64,000 nucleotides of DNA from Pachypanchax playfairii (GCA_006937955.1 SSNP01000015.1:551597-615596); one strand, 5' to 3'; shown: positions 1 to 13,216, numbered from the stretch's first letter. Notes: generated by a model from the letters alone, not told the origin. Translations and numbers: made by a program.

Positions 1-3000
1 GCCCCTCTTCTTTTAACATCTGACTGTAAACATCTGGGAAGTGAGGAGACCAGCAGCTGGAGTTTAAGGAGATCTATGTTGTCCCATTCTGGTCCGATAC
101 AGGATTATAGCTGCTTAACAGTCTCGAGCCTCTGTGGCCAGATTTTCTATTTCATGACGTGCCAAATGTTTAAAAGATCTGAACTGCAGGCAGGTCCGTT
201 CAGCGCCCACACAGAGAATCACAGAGACTCTCTGAATTTTTGGGATCTTCAAAGTCTTCACAATTTCACAGTAACAAAAATGATCAAATTATTCCACAGT
301 TTTTAGATACAGTTTGTCACACGTTGGTGAACTTCTGCCCATCTTTACATCTAAGAGACTCTGCCTCTCTGAAATGCTCCTCATGTGGCTGACCTGTTGC
401 CAGTTTAACTAACAAGCTGTCTAATGATCATCCAGTTATTTTTGAATTACACCAATTACTTTGAGCCTTTTGTTGAGATGTGTTGATAGAATCAAACTCA
501 AAAGGAGCTAATATATTTTATGTAATAGTAAAATACATGTTCTAACAATTGATATTTTGTTTATGTTCTACTGAGAATAAGATATGGGTTTTTGAACCTT
601 GCAAATTGTTGCATTTTGTTTTCATTTGTATTTTATACAGCTTCCCAACTAAAAAATGGTGGGTTACAATAAAATCATTACATATAGATGAACTGGTTTG
701 TTGAAACTGCTTTATCCAGTAACATTGATCGTATTTTATCTTCACACACCGTTTGTCTCCAGTAGGTTTCAGTGAGACCACTAGCTGACTAAACATGTTC
801 GCTCAGGATAAAAATGTCACTTCTAATTTAAAAGGAAACGAGGCATCTTTGACCTTATCTCTGTGCAGCTCCCCACAGTCTTGGCTTCTCTTTTCAAAGA
901 AGCAATGCTCTTCTCACCCTCAGCAGACTTTTAAAAAGAGATGGCTGACACTTCCCCCACTCTGTTCTGTCCATTTCTGTTTTGCAACAGAGACTCTTGT
1001 GGCTTTGGTGTCACGGTTGTTTACACGCCATCATCTGATCTGGTCTTGGCTTTATTCAGGGAAACCTCAACACAGACGGCTCCTCTGAGCCAGCAGTCAT
1101 CAGCGCTTGTAATTAAACACTCGGTTTCTAAAACTATTTTGGCAAACTTACAACAGTTAAATCTTGAGGTACATTGCGTTGGCGCTGCAAAAGAGTCACA
1201 TACTTAGATGTAATAATACATAACACTCTTTCACACACGCTAACAAGCTGTAACAAGCTGCAAAATCTGCAGAGGTGTATTGACCATTCTTTGCAAAGAT
1301 AAATCACACTTTGATGTTGACAAATGCACATTTGCTTTAGTGCTTCTGTAGCAGACAAAGACCGGAGCGCATGAAGCAAATTTGGTTGTACATTCACTAA
1401 GTAGTTGTCTGCAAAATACAAATCTGTTATTCCTTGATGCCGACAACCGCATTATTTTTTATGACCATACTGAAGACTGTTGGCACTAATGGTTAGTAAT
1501 GGACGGCAGGCAGCCACAACACCTGCACTGGTTAAAGATGTGTTCCTTTGCTTTGTCAATACCCTGGCTTTCACTAAGCATAGAACTAAAAGTGAAAAGT
1601 TAAGATGCAAAGTAGAGTTGTATCTTTAACATAAAATATATATAGTAAGACAGCCTAAACACCAAATCTATTGTTTTAAAAATATAATGAATAAAGTTAA
1701 ATGTAATCATGAATAAATGTCCAATCTCAATAGATTTTGTAAGTATCTTTAAGTCTATACCTGTAATATGCACTTAGCAGACAAGCTGTAGTTACATCAG
1801 CTCTTGCTTTTAGCTGACCTCAGTACAGATTCTTTTCACACTCTGTATGAATAATGTTTTTTTCTCTCCTCCCTTGGTAACTAGTTAAGGCAGAAAGCTC
1901 TCTCAGAATTTGGTTTGAAGTGCGTCTAAAGGAATGTTTACAGTCAGTAGCTACGTTATATAATGTTTGGATTTGATGCTCAATAAATAAAACTGGATTT
2001 TAGTCTCCCCTGACCCCAAATGATGGTTGACTGTTGGTTCTGGTGATGATTCTGGAACTTGTTCTTGTGTATTTCTTCTGTTATTAGACATTTAATTGAG
2101 AGGCATTATATGTTTCCTGGGTAAATGGCATTTTAGACCTGGTAGGGCACATAGAGCCTGTGCAGTCTCACTCAGGTAGTGGGACAACTCACATTTAAAA
2201 GGTAATCTAGTCTGATGAGGAAAAAGAGAAATGATAACCGGGCAGCAAGAGGCGCCGCTCACAGGAACCCCAGGAGAGTGAGCAATGGGAGGGCAGGTAT
2301 ACTGTAGCTAGACTTGTATATATAAATATCTAATTTGTTTATTTTAGTGGAAATCTTCCAAATTTCAACAGGAATCACATCATCATTAGAATAAACTAAC
2401 AAAAGAAGTTTACCAGACAACTCAGAGATTAAAAATAGATTCCCATTCATCTACTTAAACTGCACCAGTTCTATGGGCCAAAGGGTCTTCCTTAAAGCAG
2501 ATCTGTTTGGACCAGAACTCAAACACCAATCTAAGCTGCCACTTCCAGTTCTTTCAGGAAGTGTTCATAATATCTCCTCTATGTCATGGATTTTTGCAAA
2601 CCAAGGCTCCTAACTCCATTTGATGTGGAGGTGCAGTGATGCCCCTCCCCACAAATGATCCCTTAGGGTGCGCCTGGCCATCCTTCAGGAAAACCTCATT
2701 TCATGTCCTCGTATTCATGATTTCACTTTCCACTCACTTCTCATAGCTTTGTTTTCCCCATGATCCATGTTTCATCTAATGACCTCAACTAATATTACTC
2801 AAATTTAGGGTTGCAGTGACAGATGTTTCCTACACAGCTTGGTTTTCACTGGTACAGCATCCATATCACTTCAGATGCTGTTCTAATTACTTAAGTTCAA
2901 GTCCTTGTTTGTGAATAAGCTCCCAGGATCTGACTTATATGTGTTTATGTTTATACCTTCCATTTCACACTCCCAAACTCCCTTAGTATCTGCTGGAGGT

Positions 3001-4670
3001 TTCTGTTTGTTGAAGCCAACAGGACAGAACATCACTTGGAAAATCAAAGATGTAATATGAACATAGCTGAACTAGGAGCCCTCTGGCAATGCCAAAAAAT
3101 ATTGTCTATAAATTGTAAGAACAGAGAATCTCACCAGGGAGCACCTGTTAGCCAGAACTTTGCCTATGGCGTTCAGCTGGTCACAGTCTGAGAAACACAA
3201 ATTTTCTGTCCTGTGGACCCAATAACCACAACCACAGGACAGAAAACACATGGAAAAGCCTTAAAATAGTTTTAAAACTCACTAATATTTAGAGAAGTTC
3301 TCAATTCTTGGAAAACAGTGAACTGTGTCACATAGACAATTTTGAACCAGCTTCAGGCAAGAAAGATAGTGCTGAATGAATCTACTCTTAATCCCCACCT
3401 GAGAATGTTTGCTGGAAATAAGAGAATGTTTGATGTAGAGAAAAAGAGTTAAAAAAAAAAAAAAACAAGAACGAAAAATAAGTTTTTGGAAAGGATTTGG
3501 TTTCTACATTGTAGCCCAAGAGACTTGCATTTCTTCAGAGATCGTTCATTGCATCTGTCCTCCCCCAGGCTTTGTCTCAAACATCTCTTTTTTCTTTTTA
3601 GACTGTAACTTGGGATAGTTTAAAAATTCTGCAGTTCATTTGATTGGTTACCATTTTAATTATTTTGCATATTATATACGTGTTAGTGTTCTATTTATCT
3701 GAATTTCTGTCTTGTGTAATTTGTGGTCTTTGTCTCTAGTCTCACTTTCCCTGCTGTTGATCTTGCCCTTTGCTTCACCTGCACACCTAGTCCCTGGTTC
3801 TTGTTTGTTAATAATTAAGACAGCTTTGCATCAGTGTATTTAGTTTTCAGTTGTTGGTATTAGATCCTTGTTGGTGCATTGCCGGCAATGCTGTTTGGTT
3901 TTCTGTCATATTAGCTCCTAATGGTTTGTTTGCTGTTCGATTTCCTTTGCTTTGCTTTAATTAGGGCTCCTTCAAACTGGATGACAACTGCAGTGCAAGG
4001 CAAAAAAAATGAGCCAGGATGTGAATCATCTTTGCAGCTTCTTGATCTTTAAAACGTGCATTAAAAGCATAGCGAGCTCCTCATTGTGCATAATAGAATA
4101 TGGTTGGTCGACAGCGGTCATGAGGATGTGCAAATCTTCTGTAGCAAGATGGTGGTTGTAGCATTTATTGAGGTCTAGGGGGGGTATCCATGATGCCCGT
4201 GCACACCAGTGTGACTTGGTCTTTAATAATTTGAAGGAAGACTGGATCCTGCCTCGTCATTCAGTGGGAGGTCGTGGTGTGATTGTGGGTGTACATGGTA
4301 GGATCTTTGTAGGAACTGGCTGTTCTTTTATAGAGTTAGTGTGAAGAGAAGCTGCTTGGTGTTGGTGAAACTTCTGTTTCTGTAAATTTTAGGAATTTAA
4401 AACTATGAACTTCTTTCAAATAACTTTCACTTACTTTGCAGTTCTGTTTTATGTCAGACATGTTACGATTATATACCTACAACTGTTTCTAATCTGACTG
4501 AAATCCACCGTCCAGAATGTTGAAAATGCTCCTACATAGCAAGAATTACCAAATTCTGTTAAATATTTGTTCAGTTATCGACTGTATATTCATAATTGAT
4601 AACAAGTTTCGATATATTTAAATGCAGCAGCATCAACACTAGCCAAGTCACTGAGTGTTTGTTTGTATTA

Positions 4671-5206
4671 GGGCTGGGCGATATGGCTTAAAAATTAAAT
4701 CTCCGATTAAACGTTTTCAAATTCGATTTCCGATTTTGTCCGATTTTCCCCCTACTTATTAAGGAAAGCAACAAGTACAAACAACGGACAACTTTAAGCG
4801 ACCGCTTCAGTGATTGTTCTCCACCGTACCTCTTTCCTGTTATTTGCGGCGCCTCTTACAAAGGATTCGGCTACAGTTAGCTGTTTTTAGCTGAGGTTTG
4901 TTGGTCACTGCGGTGTTTGTTCGTCTCAGAGAGACGGGCGTTTTCCATGTTCGGCTGGATGTCTCTGTTTCAGGTGTTAGAATAAGTTTGTGGTGCTGCT
5001 GCCTTTGACTGGGGTATAGGTAAATGTTGCAGCGTGGGGTCTCGTGCTGCACGTCTGTCGCAGCAAACCACGTGAAACTAACGCTACGGAAACTCCAGGG
5101 AGCCAAAAAGGGCCACTATGCAAAATCTCGATTTATTTATTTTTAAATTGCCTGCATCAAAAAATTTGATTTCATTCGTTTAACCGATTTATCGCCCAGG
5201 CTTAGC
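4671..5206. mobile_element. hAT-like non-autonomous DNA transposon
   Basis: The element begins GGGCTGGGCGATA, and its end read in reverse gives GCCTGGGCGATA, so it has short imperfect terminal inverted repeats. It is flanked by the 8-bp direct repeat TTGTATTA at 4663-4670 and 5207-5214. Eight-base duplications are the hallmark of hAT-superfamily insertions. Next to each end are related AT-rich arms (ATTAAATCTCCGATTAAACG and CGTTTAACCGATTTATCG). No transposase reading frame remains in the 536 bp, so it would depend on a transposase made elsewhere. Confidence 0.7.
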
Positions 5207-6036
5207 TTGTATTACTCGGTTTTATTAGGCCAACAAATCACAATATTCAATCAGTTTCCAGATCCGTCACAAATTGCTTCCCAGAACTTACTGTTAAAGA
5301 GAAGGGGGATGAGGATTATGGCGGGGTTGCTTTGTGACAGCAAGTGAGCCAGTAAATGTACTTTCTGACATTTGGCTGCTCACAGTTCTTTGCCCAAAGC
5401 AAATAGGAAAACAATTGAACTGCAGTATTGTTTAAATGCTACATGTTCACAGGTTAGTGGAGCTGCCTGAGCAGACAGAATGAGGTCTCATGATGAGAGG
5501 AGGCACAGATCATGAAACCCATATACACGGTAGATAGAGAGTTTTAATCTAGAGTCGGTTTCAATCGTTTGTACCAAGCCTCTATATATGAGTTCCTTTA
5601 TACACACTAAACATGACTGGGCAGATTTCATCAGTAAGTGAACTGGCACTGCGTTTGACTCCAACTAATTTAGTCTTCTTGGATTGATAGCCATGTGTAG
5701 CCATCTGCACACAGAAACAGAAACTGACTGTCACAGGTGCGAAGGCTAAAGATATGTCATACTTTTACAGTATATCAACATGTCACGCCTGCTCAGATTC
5801 AACACGCAGCATGTAGAGATAACCGGTGTAGCGAAGAACAGAAAGGGACAGAACAAATGCAGCAACAAATGAGAGCGAACAGCTGTCATTACAACTCTGT
5901 TGCCTTTTACTGGAGGTGTTTAGCCGTGAACCAGTGTAGGAATGATGCTCCTCTGTTTCTTCAGCAAACCAAATGATATAGGATTGGTGCGCTCACTGAC
6001 ATTTCTCTTCATTTGCGCGCTTTGTGATCACTGCAG

Positions 6037-6060
6037 TGCACACACACACACATACACACA
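6037..6060. repeat. Short CA microsatellite
   Basis: About 12 CA units interrupted by one CATA, inside the first intron. No other function is visible. Confidence 0.7.
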
Positions 6061-8957
6061 CCGTCGTTACAAAAACAAGGTTGTTCATGTGTCAGATACT
6101 CACTGTCACATCGACTCCACATTCTCTGAAATTTAGCTGCATTTGACAGTTAAAAATATTCTGCTGTTGTAGAAACTAGGGATGGGAAGTGATTTTTGAA
6201 AATCTGTGGATTAATTGTGAAAATGTATGAACTTGAATAGTTAATATCCCTGTTGTTTAGAGAATCAGCTGTCTTGTTTTGTAATGGCATCTGATAGAAA
6301 CAGGTGCGGTAATATACAAAGTCATTTTCTAACCACTATGGTGCCTTTTCAGTCAGATGTGCATTTTTCAACTCATCTTGCAAAAAGTAAATGAATTAAA
6401 ACTGTCTTTCTGTCATTGGAATCCTTTCAAAATAAAACTACAAAGTAAAAACTATGCCCATTGTGCTATCAGAAAATCCAGAACAGATGAAAATGATAAA
6501 AAACAAATATCCCAATATTTAATTTAATTTTTTTTTAAATTGAATTGATTTTTTTTTTGTGTGAATCCCCAGCACACACTTGTGCATACCTCTAATTTAC
6601 TGGCAAAACAATGTAATTCATTAAAAAAAACATCTTTTCAGAAATACTTAAAAAAAAAAAACAATCAAACATAATATTTTTAAAGTTTTTCAAGTTGTTT
6701 TAACTTTTATTTTTTTTGGGAGTGCGTGTCATTATTTTTGATGAGCGAAGGAGAAACGTGTGTTCCCAGTTCATTTTGGTATTGAATAGATTCTTTATAA
6801 ATTCACGTTTATGCTTTGCACTTCCCTTTGAATACGGGGCCGCTCTTTTGAAACAGAACACCTATTTCATGATGTTTTCATACTTCATTTCCACTTGGCA
6901 AAAAGAAAAACCTTGATAAACTCACGAACACAAACAATTCATGTTTTGCAATAAGACTGTGTTTAGAGGAGTATTTTACTAATAATGACATATGACAGCA
7001 GTTTATTTGTGGCTTATTTTCAAATAATATTTCTGCAGGTACTTGATGCATTTTGGCATACTGTGATAACAAAAATGGAATGTAACAATGTAATCTGATT
7101 ATTCGTAGAACCAGTCGTCATCATGGGCCCTAAAAATCCTTTTAATCTGTAAATACAGTAATTGTGTCTTTTGCGTCAACAATAACTGTTTTTACATTAA
7201 AGACATTTTCCCAGTTAAACCCTTTGAGTGTCGAGGATGTACCAGTACCTGAAGAAACTTGTGCACGTGTCATGAAGTTGGTGCAGAGCTTCACACGGTC
7301 AACTAGGTTTTGATATGTCTAATCATTTGATTGGATAGGGTTATACGCCAAATGTGTGTGAGTTTGCAGTCTCTGAACATGTACGCAGTAACTCACACCC
7401 ACAGAAACACACTGATACTCCAACACAGTGAGCTTAGAGTCTCATTGATGGAGGTTAGAAACAGTGTAGCTTTGGCTGCTCTTACCAGATATTGGTATGT
7501 AGACTGGCTTTATTCATGTAAAAAGAAGCCATGAATGGATCTCCTGCACTAAAAGGGATGAACAAAGTTTTTTGACAGTCAGTATTGTCACAAACCAGCG
7601 TGGTTGTGGTAGGAAGGGAACAGGTGAAAATCCAAATGTTCCTTTAATAAATGACCACTGAGACCAGAACTGAATAAAATCAAGATTGAATCCCGGCCTG
7701 AGACAAGATAAATTCACAAAACAAACTCAGGATCTGATGAAGAGGGAAACACACGAGTAAACACACGTGGATCAAATTGTTGATATTCTTTGGCCAAAGA
7801 AAGAAAAACTCACAATGGTCTCAGAAATAACTTTAATCTGATAAAAGTAATAAGTAAAAATTCTATGAACATTAACCAATGAAAGTCAGACGTTGCTTTT
7901 CAACCATGCAGCAATAGAATTATTTAAAAAATATACTCACAGAACAGGCTTGAATATAAATGATGGTACCCCTAACTTAAGATTTTGTTGTTAAACAGTT
8001 TTGTCCATATCTGTATATCGACACACGAACAGGTGAGCATCATGATCTTGAGAAGCTGCTACACAGCAGAGCAGAATGGGACTATGGTAACATGAGCATG
8101 GCAAAATTCAGACATCTGTGGCAAAAAAAATTTTAAAAAAATTTTAAAATCAGTGGAACATGAGTGACAAAATTTGCTGAAAAACAAAAACACATAGCAA
8201 CCTGGTGGATAAACTGGTAAGAAACAGACACTACTAAGCCTCAGAACTGTGACGGACACGTTGTCTTTCTTAATGTAATCACCTGTTTTTTATGTGGTGT
8301 GATTTAACAGCTCTGAATCTATCTTTGGATGAAACTGATAAGACCTGCCATTTTTATTGTTTCACACTGAAAATGTCTTTCAGGCTCTTTCTGCATCACA
8401 CATACATTTAAACACAACTTTGAAAAACACTGGAGTCCCCAACAACCGGCCCATCCAATCTTAGCAAATCTATTCCCACTCGCGCATCATGCTAAATTCC
8501 CTTCGGGTTTCTCTCACACCGCGCCTGTTATTGCAGTATTGATTTCCATTTCGTCATGTCTTTTAGAAGATTACATATTCATATAAGTAAAAGTCTACTG
8601 CAGTTTCCAGCTGAGAAAGCTGTTTGAGTTTAGTTCGCAGTTTCATCCTCTGATTAAACAGAATGTTGATATTTAAAGTCACTATTTATCATGTTTTCAG
8701 CTCATTTATACATAAGGTTGTTTAAAAAAAAGTGTTTGGGGTTTTCTGCTCCGCAATATTTTCCAGTATCATCAAATATAAAATGCATATTTGAGCTGTT
8801 GCATTAGACACATTGCATCAAAAATCTTGCACTTTAAAGAGTTGGAGAAGGATTATTAGAATCATTCACACTCTATTAACAATATTTACACTTCTAGCTG
8901 ATATTTATGCAGAATCTCATGTTTTTCCTTCTTTTTTTTTTTTCTTTTTTTTTGCAG

Positions 8958-9110
8958 CTTTAAGAGACAACAGGATTGAGCTTGTCCGTGCATCGTGGTC
9001 AGAGTTGACCATCAGCATCAACGACGTCTCACTGTCTGACGAAGGCTTTTACACCTGCTCTCTCTTCACTATGCCGGTTAGAACAGCCAAAGCTTATCTA
9101 ACTGTTTTAG
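8958..9110 (+). CDS. cadm2: CADM2 exon, C-terminal half of Ig-like domain 1
   Basis: The exon is 153 nt, phase 1 in and phase 1 out. It reads (A)LRDNRIELVRASWSELT, then SINDVSLSDEGFYTCSLFTM and PVRTAKAYLTVLG. The DEGFYTC segment is the F-strand signature of an Ig domain; its Cys pairs with one encoded upstream. This N-terminal V-type domain makes the adhesive trans contact in CADM and nectin proteins. The acceptor is a long T tract followed by TTTGCAG at 8951-8957, and the donor is TTTTAG|GTAAGT at 9111. The start was fixed by the acceptor: the open frame runs further 5' through the T tract, but that part is intron. It is the first exon in the window, 4.95 kb before the next. Confidence 0.95.
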
Positions 9111-10819
9111 GTAAGTATTCAACCTAAACAAATTCTAAACTGGTGCAGCGTATAATGTAAATGTTCAGTTGTGGGCTGACTGTTGCATAATACATTTTTT
9201 TAGGTCTACAACTTTTAGCTTTTTAGCAACATATGTGAAGTTCTACCAGTGATGTTTTGGGTCCTGAGACTTTGCTGTTTTAATTTTGTGATTTGGAAGC
9301 TGTAAAGTTTGTGAATCACTGATCTCGAGCCCTGAAAAAAGGGACAATATTCACTTAAAGGTTGAATATGGAACAATTTCATAAAAAACTATATTAAAAA
9401 ATAATAACGGGGTGTTTAGAGGAGTGTAGAATAAAATTAGAGTTTGTCCTTAAAAAAATTTAACTGAAGTAAAATATAATAAAATATTAATTTTGACAGG
9501 CATGACATTGGCATTATGTTTACATCTACCAGCCAATAGGTGGCACCATTTTGGGTCACCTAATACGATAAGTAGTCCGAGGCTAGTACTGTGGAAAATG
9601 CTGGAGTCAGCAAGTCAAGCAGCTGCTTCCGAGCCCCGTAGATTTCATTATCCTTCTCAGAAGAAGAGCGACCAATAAGATCAGAAACCAGAGTGAGTTT
9701 AGATGAAGCTACAATAGATGGACCTAAATAAAATATTTTCAGGCATCAAAACGTAGGCGGAAATGTTGAACTTGACATCCCGACGGCTGGAAACCTTGTT
9801 CTGTTGTTGCAACTAAAACATCCACACACTAGATGTCACTGTGGTGTTCGTGTTCCATATCCAACCTTTAATGGCCACTTCAACAACTAGCTAAATGAAT
9901 GATTAGCGATGAAACTAAAGTTATATTCTGATCAACCAAATTCAAATAGTAGTCTGCATAACTTACAAAACAGAAGTTGTTAAATAGTTTCTAAATTTTT
10001 TAAAATGTAATTGTTTTTTACTATTTACATTTTTCAATTTTATTATTTAAAAAAGACACACAGGACTTTTTCCTCTTTAAGTCTGTTTCCTTAAATCTTT
10101 TTGTCATTAAATGTCTAGAAAACATTCTAAACTTGAAACTGCTTTTTTCATATCTTTGTTCAAGTTTATTTAAACTGTCGGTTAAATGTTTTTTATTATT
10201 TACTTTGGTCAAAGATTGCCTGTTGCTTTTCCCTGCAGCTACAGACTAAATGAAAGCATACTACAGTCGTGTCCCCCCCTCCACGTACACACACCCTCCT
10301 CCTTTTAAAAGTGGTTGTGTTGTGATCATTGCTTTGCACAAATATTGTTTCATTTCCTGGCGCTCAGCTTATTATCTTTCCAATTAGTTTTCACTAATGT
10401 TAATAGATGTGTTAGTGCACTCCAGGACCATTAGCTGGCTCTTTGTGGTAACAAGCGTTCTCCAAATTAGAGACATTACAGCCTACCGCTCAATAAGGAT
10501 ATGGAGAAAATTATTTTGCAAGGCTGAACAATAGTTAATGGTGCACGCCAGGAAACAAAGAAGGGGATTTAATAATCATACAAAATGCTCTGGAAATGGC
10601 CCGTTTATCTGCTGCTTCATCGGGACAGTAAGTGCTGGGGATGAACACAAGGAAAAAGGATTTGGGAAAAAAATATATACATATATTGAAAAGTAAACAT
10701 GAAAGCTTCCCATTCAAGTATTTTAGTTTACGGACACAACTAAAAGCTTCTTCAATTTGTGTAATAAAGTCATAAAAAAAAAGTACTGAACAAATAAAAT
10801 GGTAAAAAAGTATATTTAA

Positions 10820-11539
10820 AGGAGAACGCCCGTTTTTTGCAATTGGGGCCTTATTTATTCTGTGAGATGTGTTTTACTCGTCATCAGTGGTACTTTTTTG
10901 CGATTCGGATTCGTCTCGGAGATTTTTGATTCACACGGCAAACACCTAAACGCCAATAAACGAGAGTCAGTTGGGCCTGCGTTCGCCGACCCTAAATCGG
11001 TTTAAAATCAGTTCAAATCCGTTATTTTTTTAATCTCATTCCTCATTTTGCTGTTGCACCCAGGATATGCGCAAAATCGACCCATTTTTTCTACACTGAA
11101 AACTCTTGTTTTCAGTGTAGAAATTTGTGGTTGAAACCTGATTTGTGTGTTGCTACGAATAGCTAAGGAGTAGCAGTTTCAAACAACTTCCTTACAGGTA
11201 ATACGTGAGTGGGCACGGAGAGATGACATCACTTTCCCGTCACTGTAAAAAATATCATTTCTATGAGCGCAGGATTCAAGATGGCACTGGAACGGAATAA
11301 ACAATAGAGTATCTAAATGGCCAGATTAAAAAAATAACGGATTTGAACTGATTTTAAACCGATTTAGGGTCGGCGAACGCAGGCCCAACCGACTCTCGTT
11401 TATTGGCGTTTAGGTGTTTGCCGTGTGAATCAAAAATCTCCGAGACGAATCCGAATCGCAAAAAAGTACCACTGATGACGAGTAAAACACATCTCACAGA
11501 ATAAATAAGGCCCCAATTGCAAAAAACGGGCGTTCTCCT
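10820..11539. mobile_element. Palindromic non-autonomous DNA transposon with 217-nt arms, TTAA-flanked
   Basis: Positions 10820-11036 and 11323-11539 are reverse complements over 217 nt. I found a single mismatch by eye (GAGTCAG against GAGTCGG when oriented alike). The termini are AGGAGAACGCCCG. TTAA lies immediately outside both ends, at 10816-10819 and 11540-11543, as expected for piggyBac-type insertion. The 286-bp centre has no reading frame of note but holds its own perfect 16-nt hairpin. With no transposase it is a MITE or foldback element. The near-identity of the arms suggests recent insertion or arm homogenisation. Confidence 0.8.
11088..11123. repeat. Perfect 16-nt hairpin inside the palindromic element
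   Basis: TTTCTACACTGAAAAC at 11088-11103 pairs fully with GTTTTCAGTGTAGAAA at 11108-11123 across a 4-nt TCTT loop. It sits in the central spacer of the 10820-11539 element. Confidence 0.85.
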
Positions 11540-12414
11540 TTAACAGAAATTGTCCTGCAGAGAAGAGTACTGTCATTCATTTCCGTGTAAGCCATCGGAG
11601 AGAAATTATTATAGTTTACTACAAACATAAACTAAGTAAAATCCACAATCCACAATCCTTAAAGTCATTCTACTAAATGCTCGAGGGTCATAACAACCTG
11701 TGAACATCTGGTAAAAATCTATTTAAATTATGTTTGAGTCAGAAACACAAGAGTGGATCATTGGAATTGTGTAGTTCAGTTGCCCTTCTTTCTGGATAAG
11801 AGCACTGCTTTGCTCGCCATGATCCACGCAACCTATTAGAACATTGCTGTGTTCATAGTATGTTCCTGAAGCCCTTACCAAGACCATCCATATCCTGAAG
11901 GATTTCTCATGTCACAGTGGAGTCTTCATCCAGTGTCAAAGGGGGCGTTACTTCATAATTCATCTCAAAACAATATTTTTTAAGTATCTTTATTTGTAAT
12001 ATTGATGTAGACTCAAATTTCCACACATATTCTATAGATACCGCTTCACCACAGAGCTCAAAATACTGTGTTTGCTTTAGTATCTCAGCTGCTGCCTTCT
12101 TAGCTGGGTGTAGGTGTCTCTGGCAGGGAGGGGCCATCTGATTGGCCAAATGTGTTGCTGACAGGAAGTCTGCAATTTAACACAATCAAAAATTAAACAT
12201 GATTTTTACTTTATTCTGTTAAATGAGGACTTCAGCTAACAAACAGCAGCTGCAGTTGTTAATCCCCCGCCCCTATATGATACATTAAAAACAGAAGACT
12301 GAAACAAACTGAATTATCGTGCAGAACAACAGTGAGAAGTTATCAATATATTGTGAACAGAAGTTGCAATTAGTGCACATTTTTCTCACTCTAAGTTCAA
12401 AAGGATTTGGAATA

Positions 12415-13216
12415 TAGTGAAATCTCGCCCTGCGGACACCCCTCGGGAACGGACACCCTTGTCCAGCAGACAGATTTTGGGCAGACAAAGCGTTTTTACT
12501 ACTTACTGTGGAGCGGACACCCCGCTGCTCAGGACAATGGACACTTTTTGTCCACGCAAGAAATAAAATAAGTGAAAATTGACCTTGCTAATGGACAGTA
12601 ACTACGGATAGATGTAGACACTCCTGCAGTGGAGGAGCTGGATGCGGGCTGGGAGCAGCGCTTGCTTGACCAGCTGCACATCAGAGGGGGACACAGACCA
12701 GGAGGACCCTGAGCTGCTGCCACCAGCCATAAAAACCTGCTCCCAAGCATCACATATGCCAATGACCTGCTGCGCTACCTGGCAGACTCGGAACACAAGC
12801 TTCCTCAACCAGATGACTGGAATTTGCAACGACTTGAACAGGCAGCTGGTAGTCAAGAGGTGCAACGCCACGCAGACTACACTGGACTCTTTTTTTTAAG
12901 TGACAGTTTCAGCAAGATGCAAGTTTCTCCCTTGTTTAAACAATGTAAACGTTGGTCATGAGTATTTTCATAATAAATTGAAAAAAAAAACTGAGCATGC
13001 TTTAAATGTTATTCAAAGTTGAGACTTATTTAGAAGGGGATTTGACCATGCACTAGTTCATAAAAAAAGCCACCAAGGATAATGTCCATGACAATGGTTT
13101 ACAGACATTCCTAGATCACAGGACACCCAGACACTCTACCCCTCTGGGGTGGACACCATACCATAACAGACAAGACATCTGATCCCGTCAGTTTCCGCTA
13201 TAGCGAGGTTTCATTG
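12415..13216. mobile_element. pogo/Tigger-like DNA transposon remnant
   Basis: The left end TAGTGAAATCTCGC and the reverse of the right end, CAATGAAACCTCGC, form imperfect inverted repeats flanked by TA dinucleotides at 12413-12414 and 13217-13218. This matches the Tc1/mariner superfamily, pogo branch. GGACACC and similar motifs recur inside both ends (about 12434-12480 and 13120-13160). At about 802 bp it is internally deleted; only a decayed transposase C-terminus is left (12605-12898). Confidence 0.65.
12605..12898 (+). pseudogene. Decayed C-terminal part of a pogo/Tigger-like transposase
   Basis: Translation across frames shows PAVEELDAGWEQRLLDQL, then in shifted frames YANDLLRYLADSEHKLPQ and DDWNLQRLEQAAGSQEVQRH. 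Several frameshifts and stops break the reading, so it cannot encode a working enzyme. It lies in the middle of the 12415-13216 element in the expected place for a coding remnant. The family assignment rests on the element ends more than on this peptide. Confidence 0.5.

Larger units (their letters stand above)
1..8957 (+). other. Intron 5' of the first visible exon (partial)
   Basis: No coding exon of the adhesion gene is recognisable here; the preceding exon, which should encode the first half of Ig1, must lie upstream. The stretch is AT-rich. It holds one hAT-like element at 4671-5206, a short CA run near 6037-6060 and several A or T homopolymers (about 3451-3465, 6520-6560, 6640-6660). 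It ends in a long pyrimidine tract at 8927-8953 before the acceptor. The rest is unrecognised unique-looking sequence. That it is intron is inferred from the phase-1 acceptor at 8957. Confidence 0.8.

Noticed and set aside
9480..9890. Possible unclassified MITE
   Set aside because: The composition is suggestive, but no inverted ends, second copy or target duplication could be shown.
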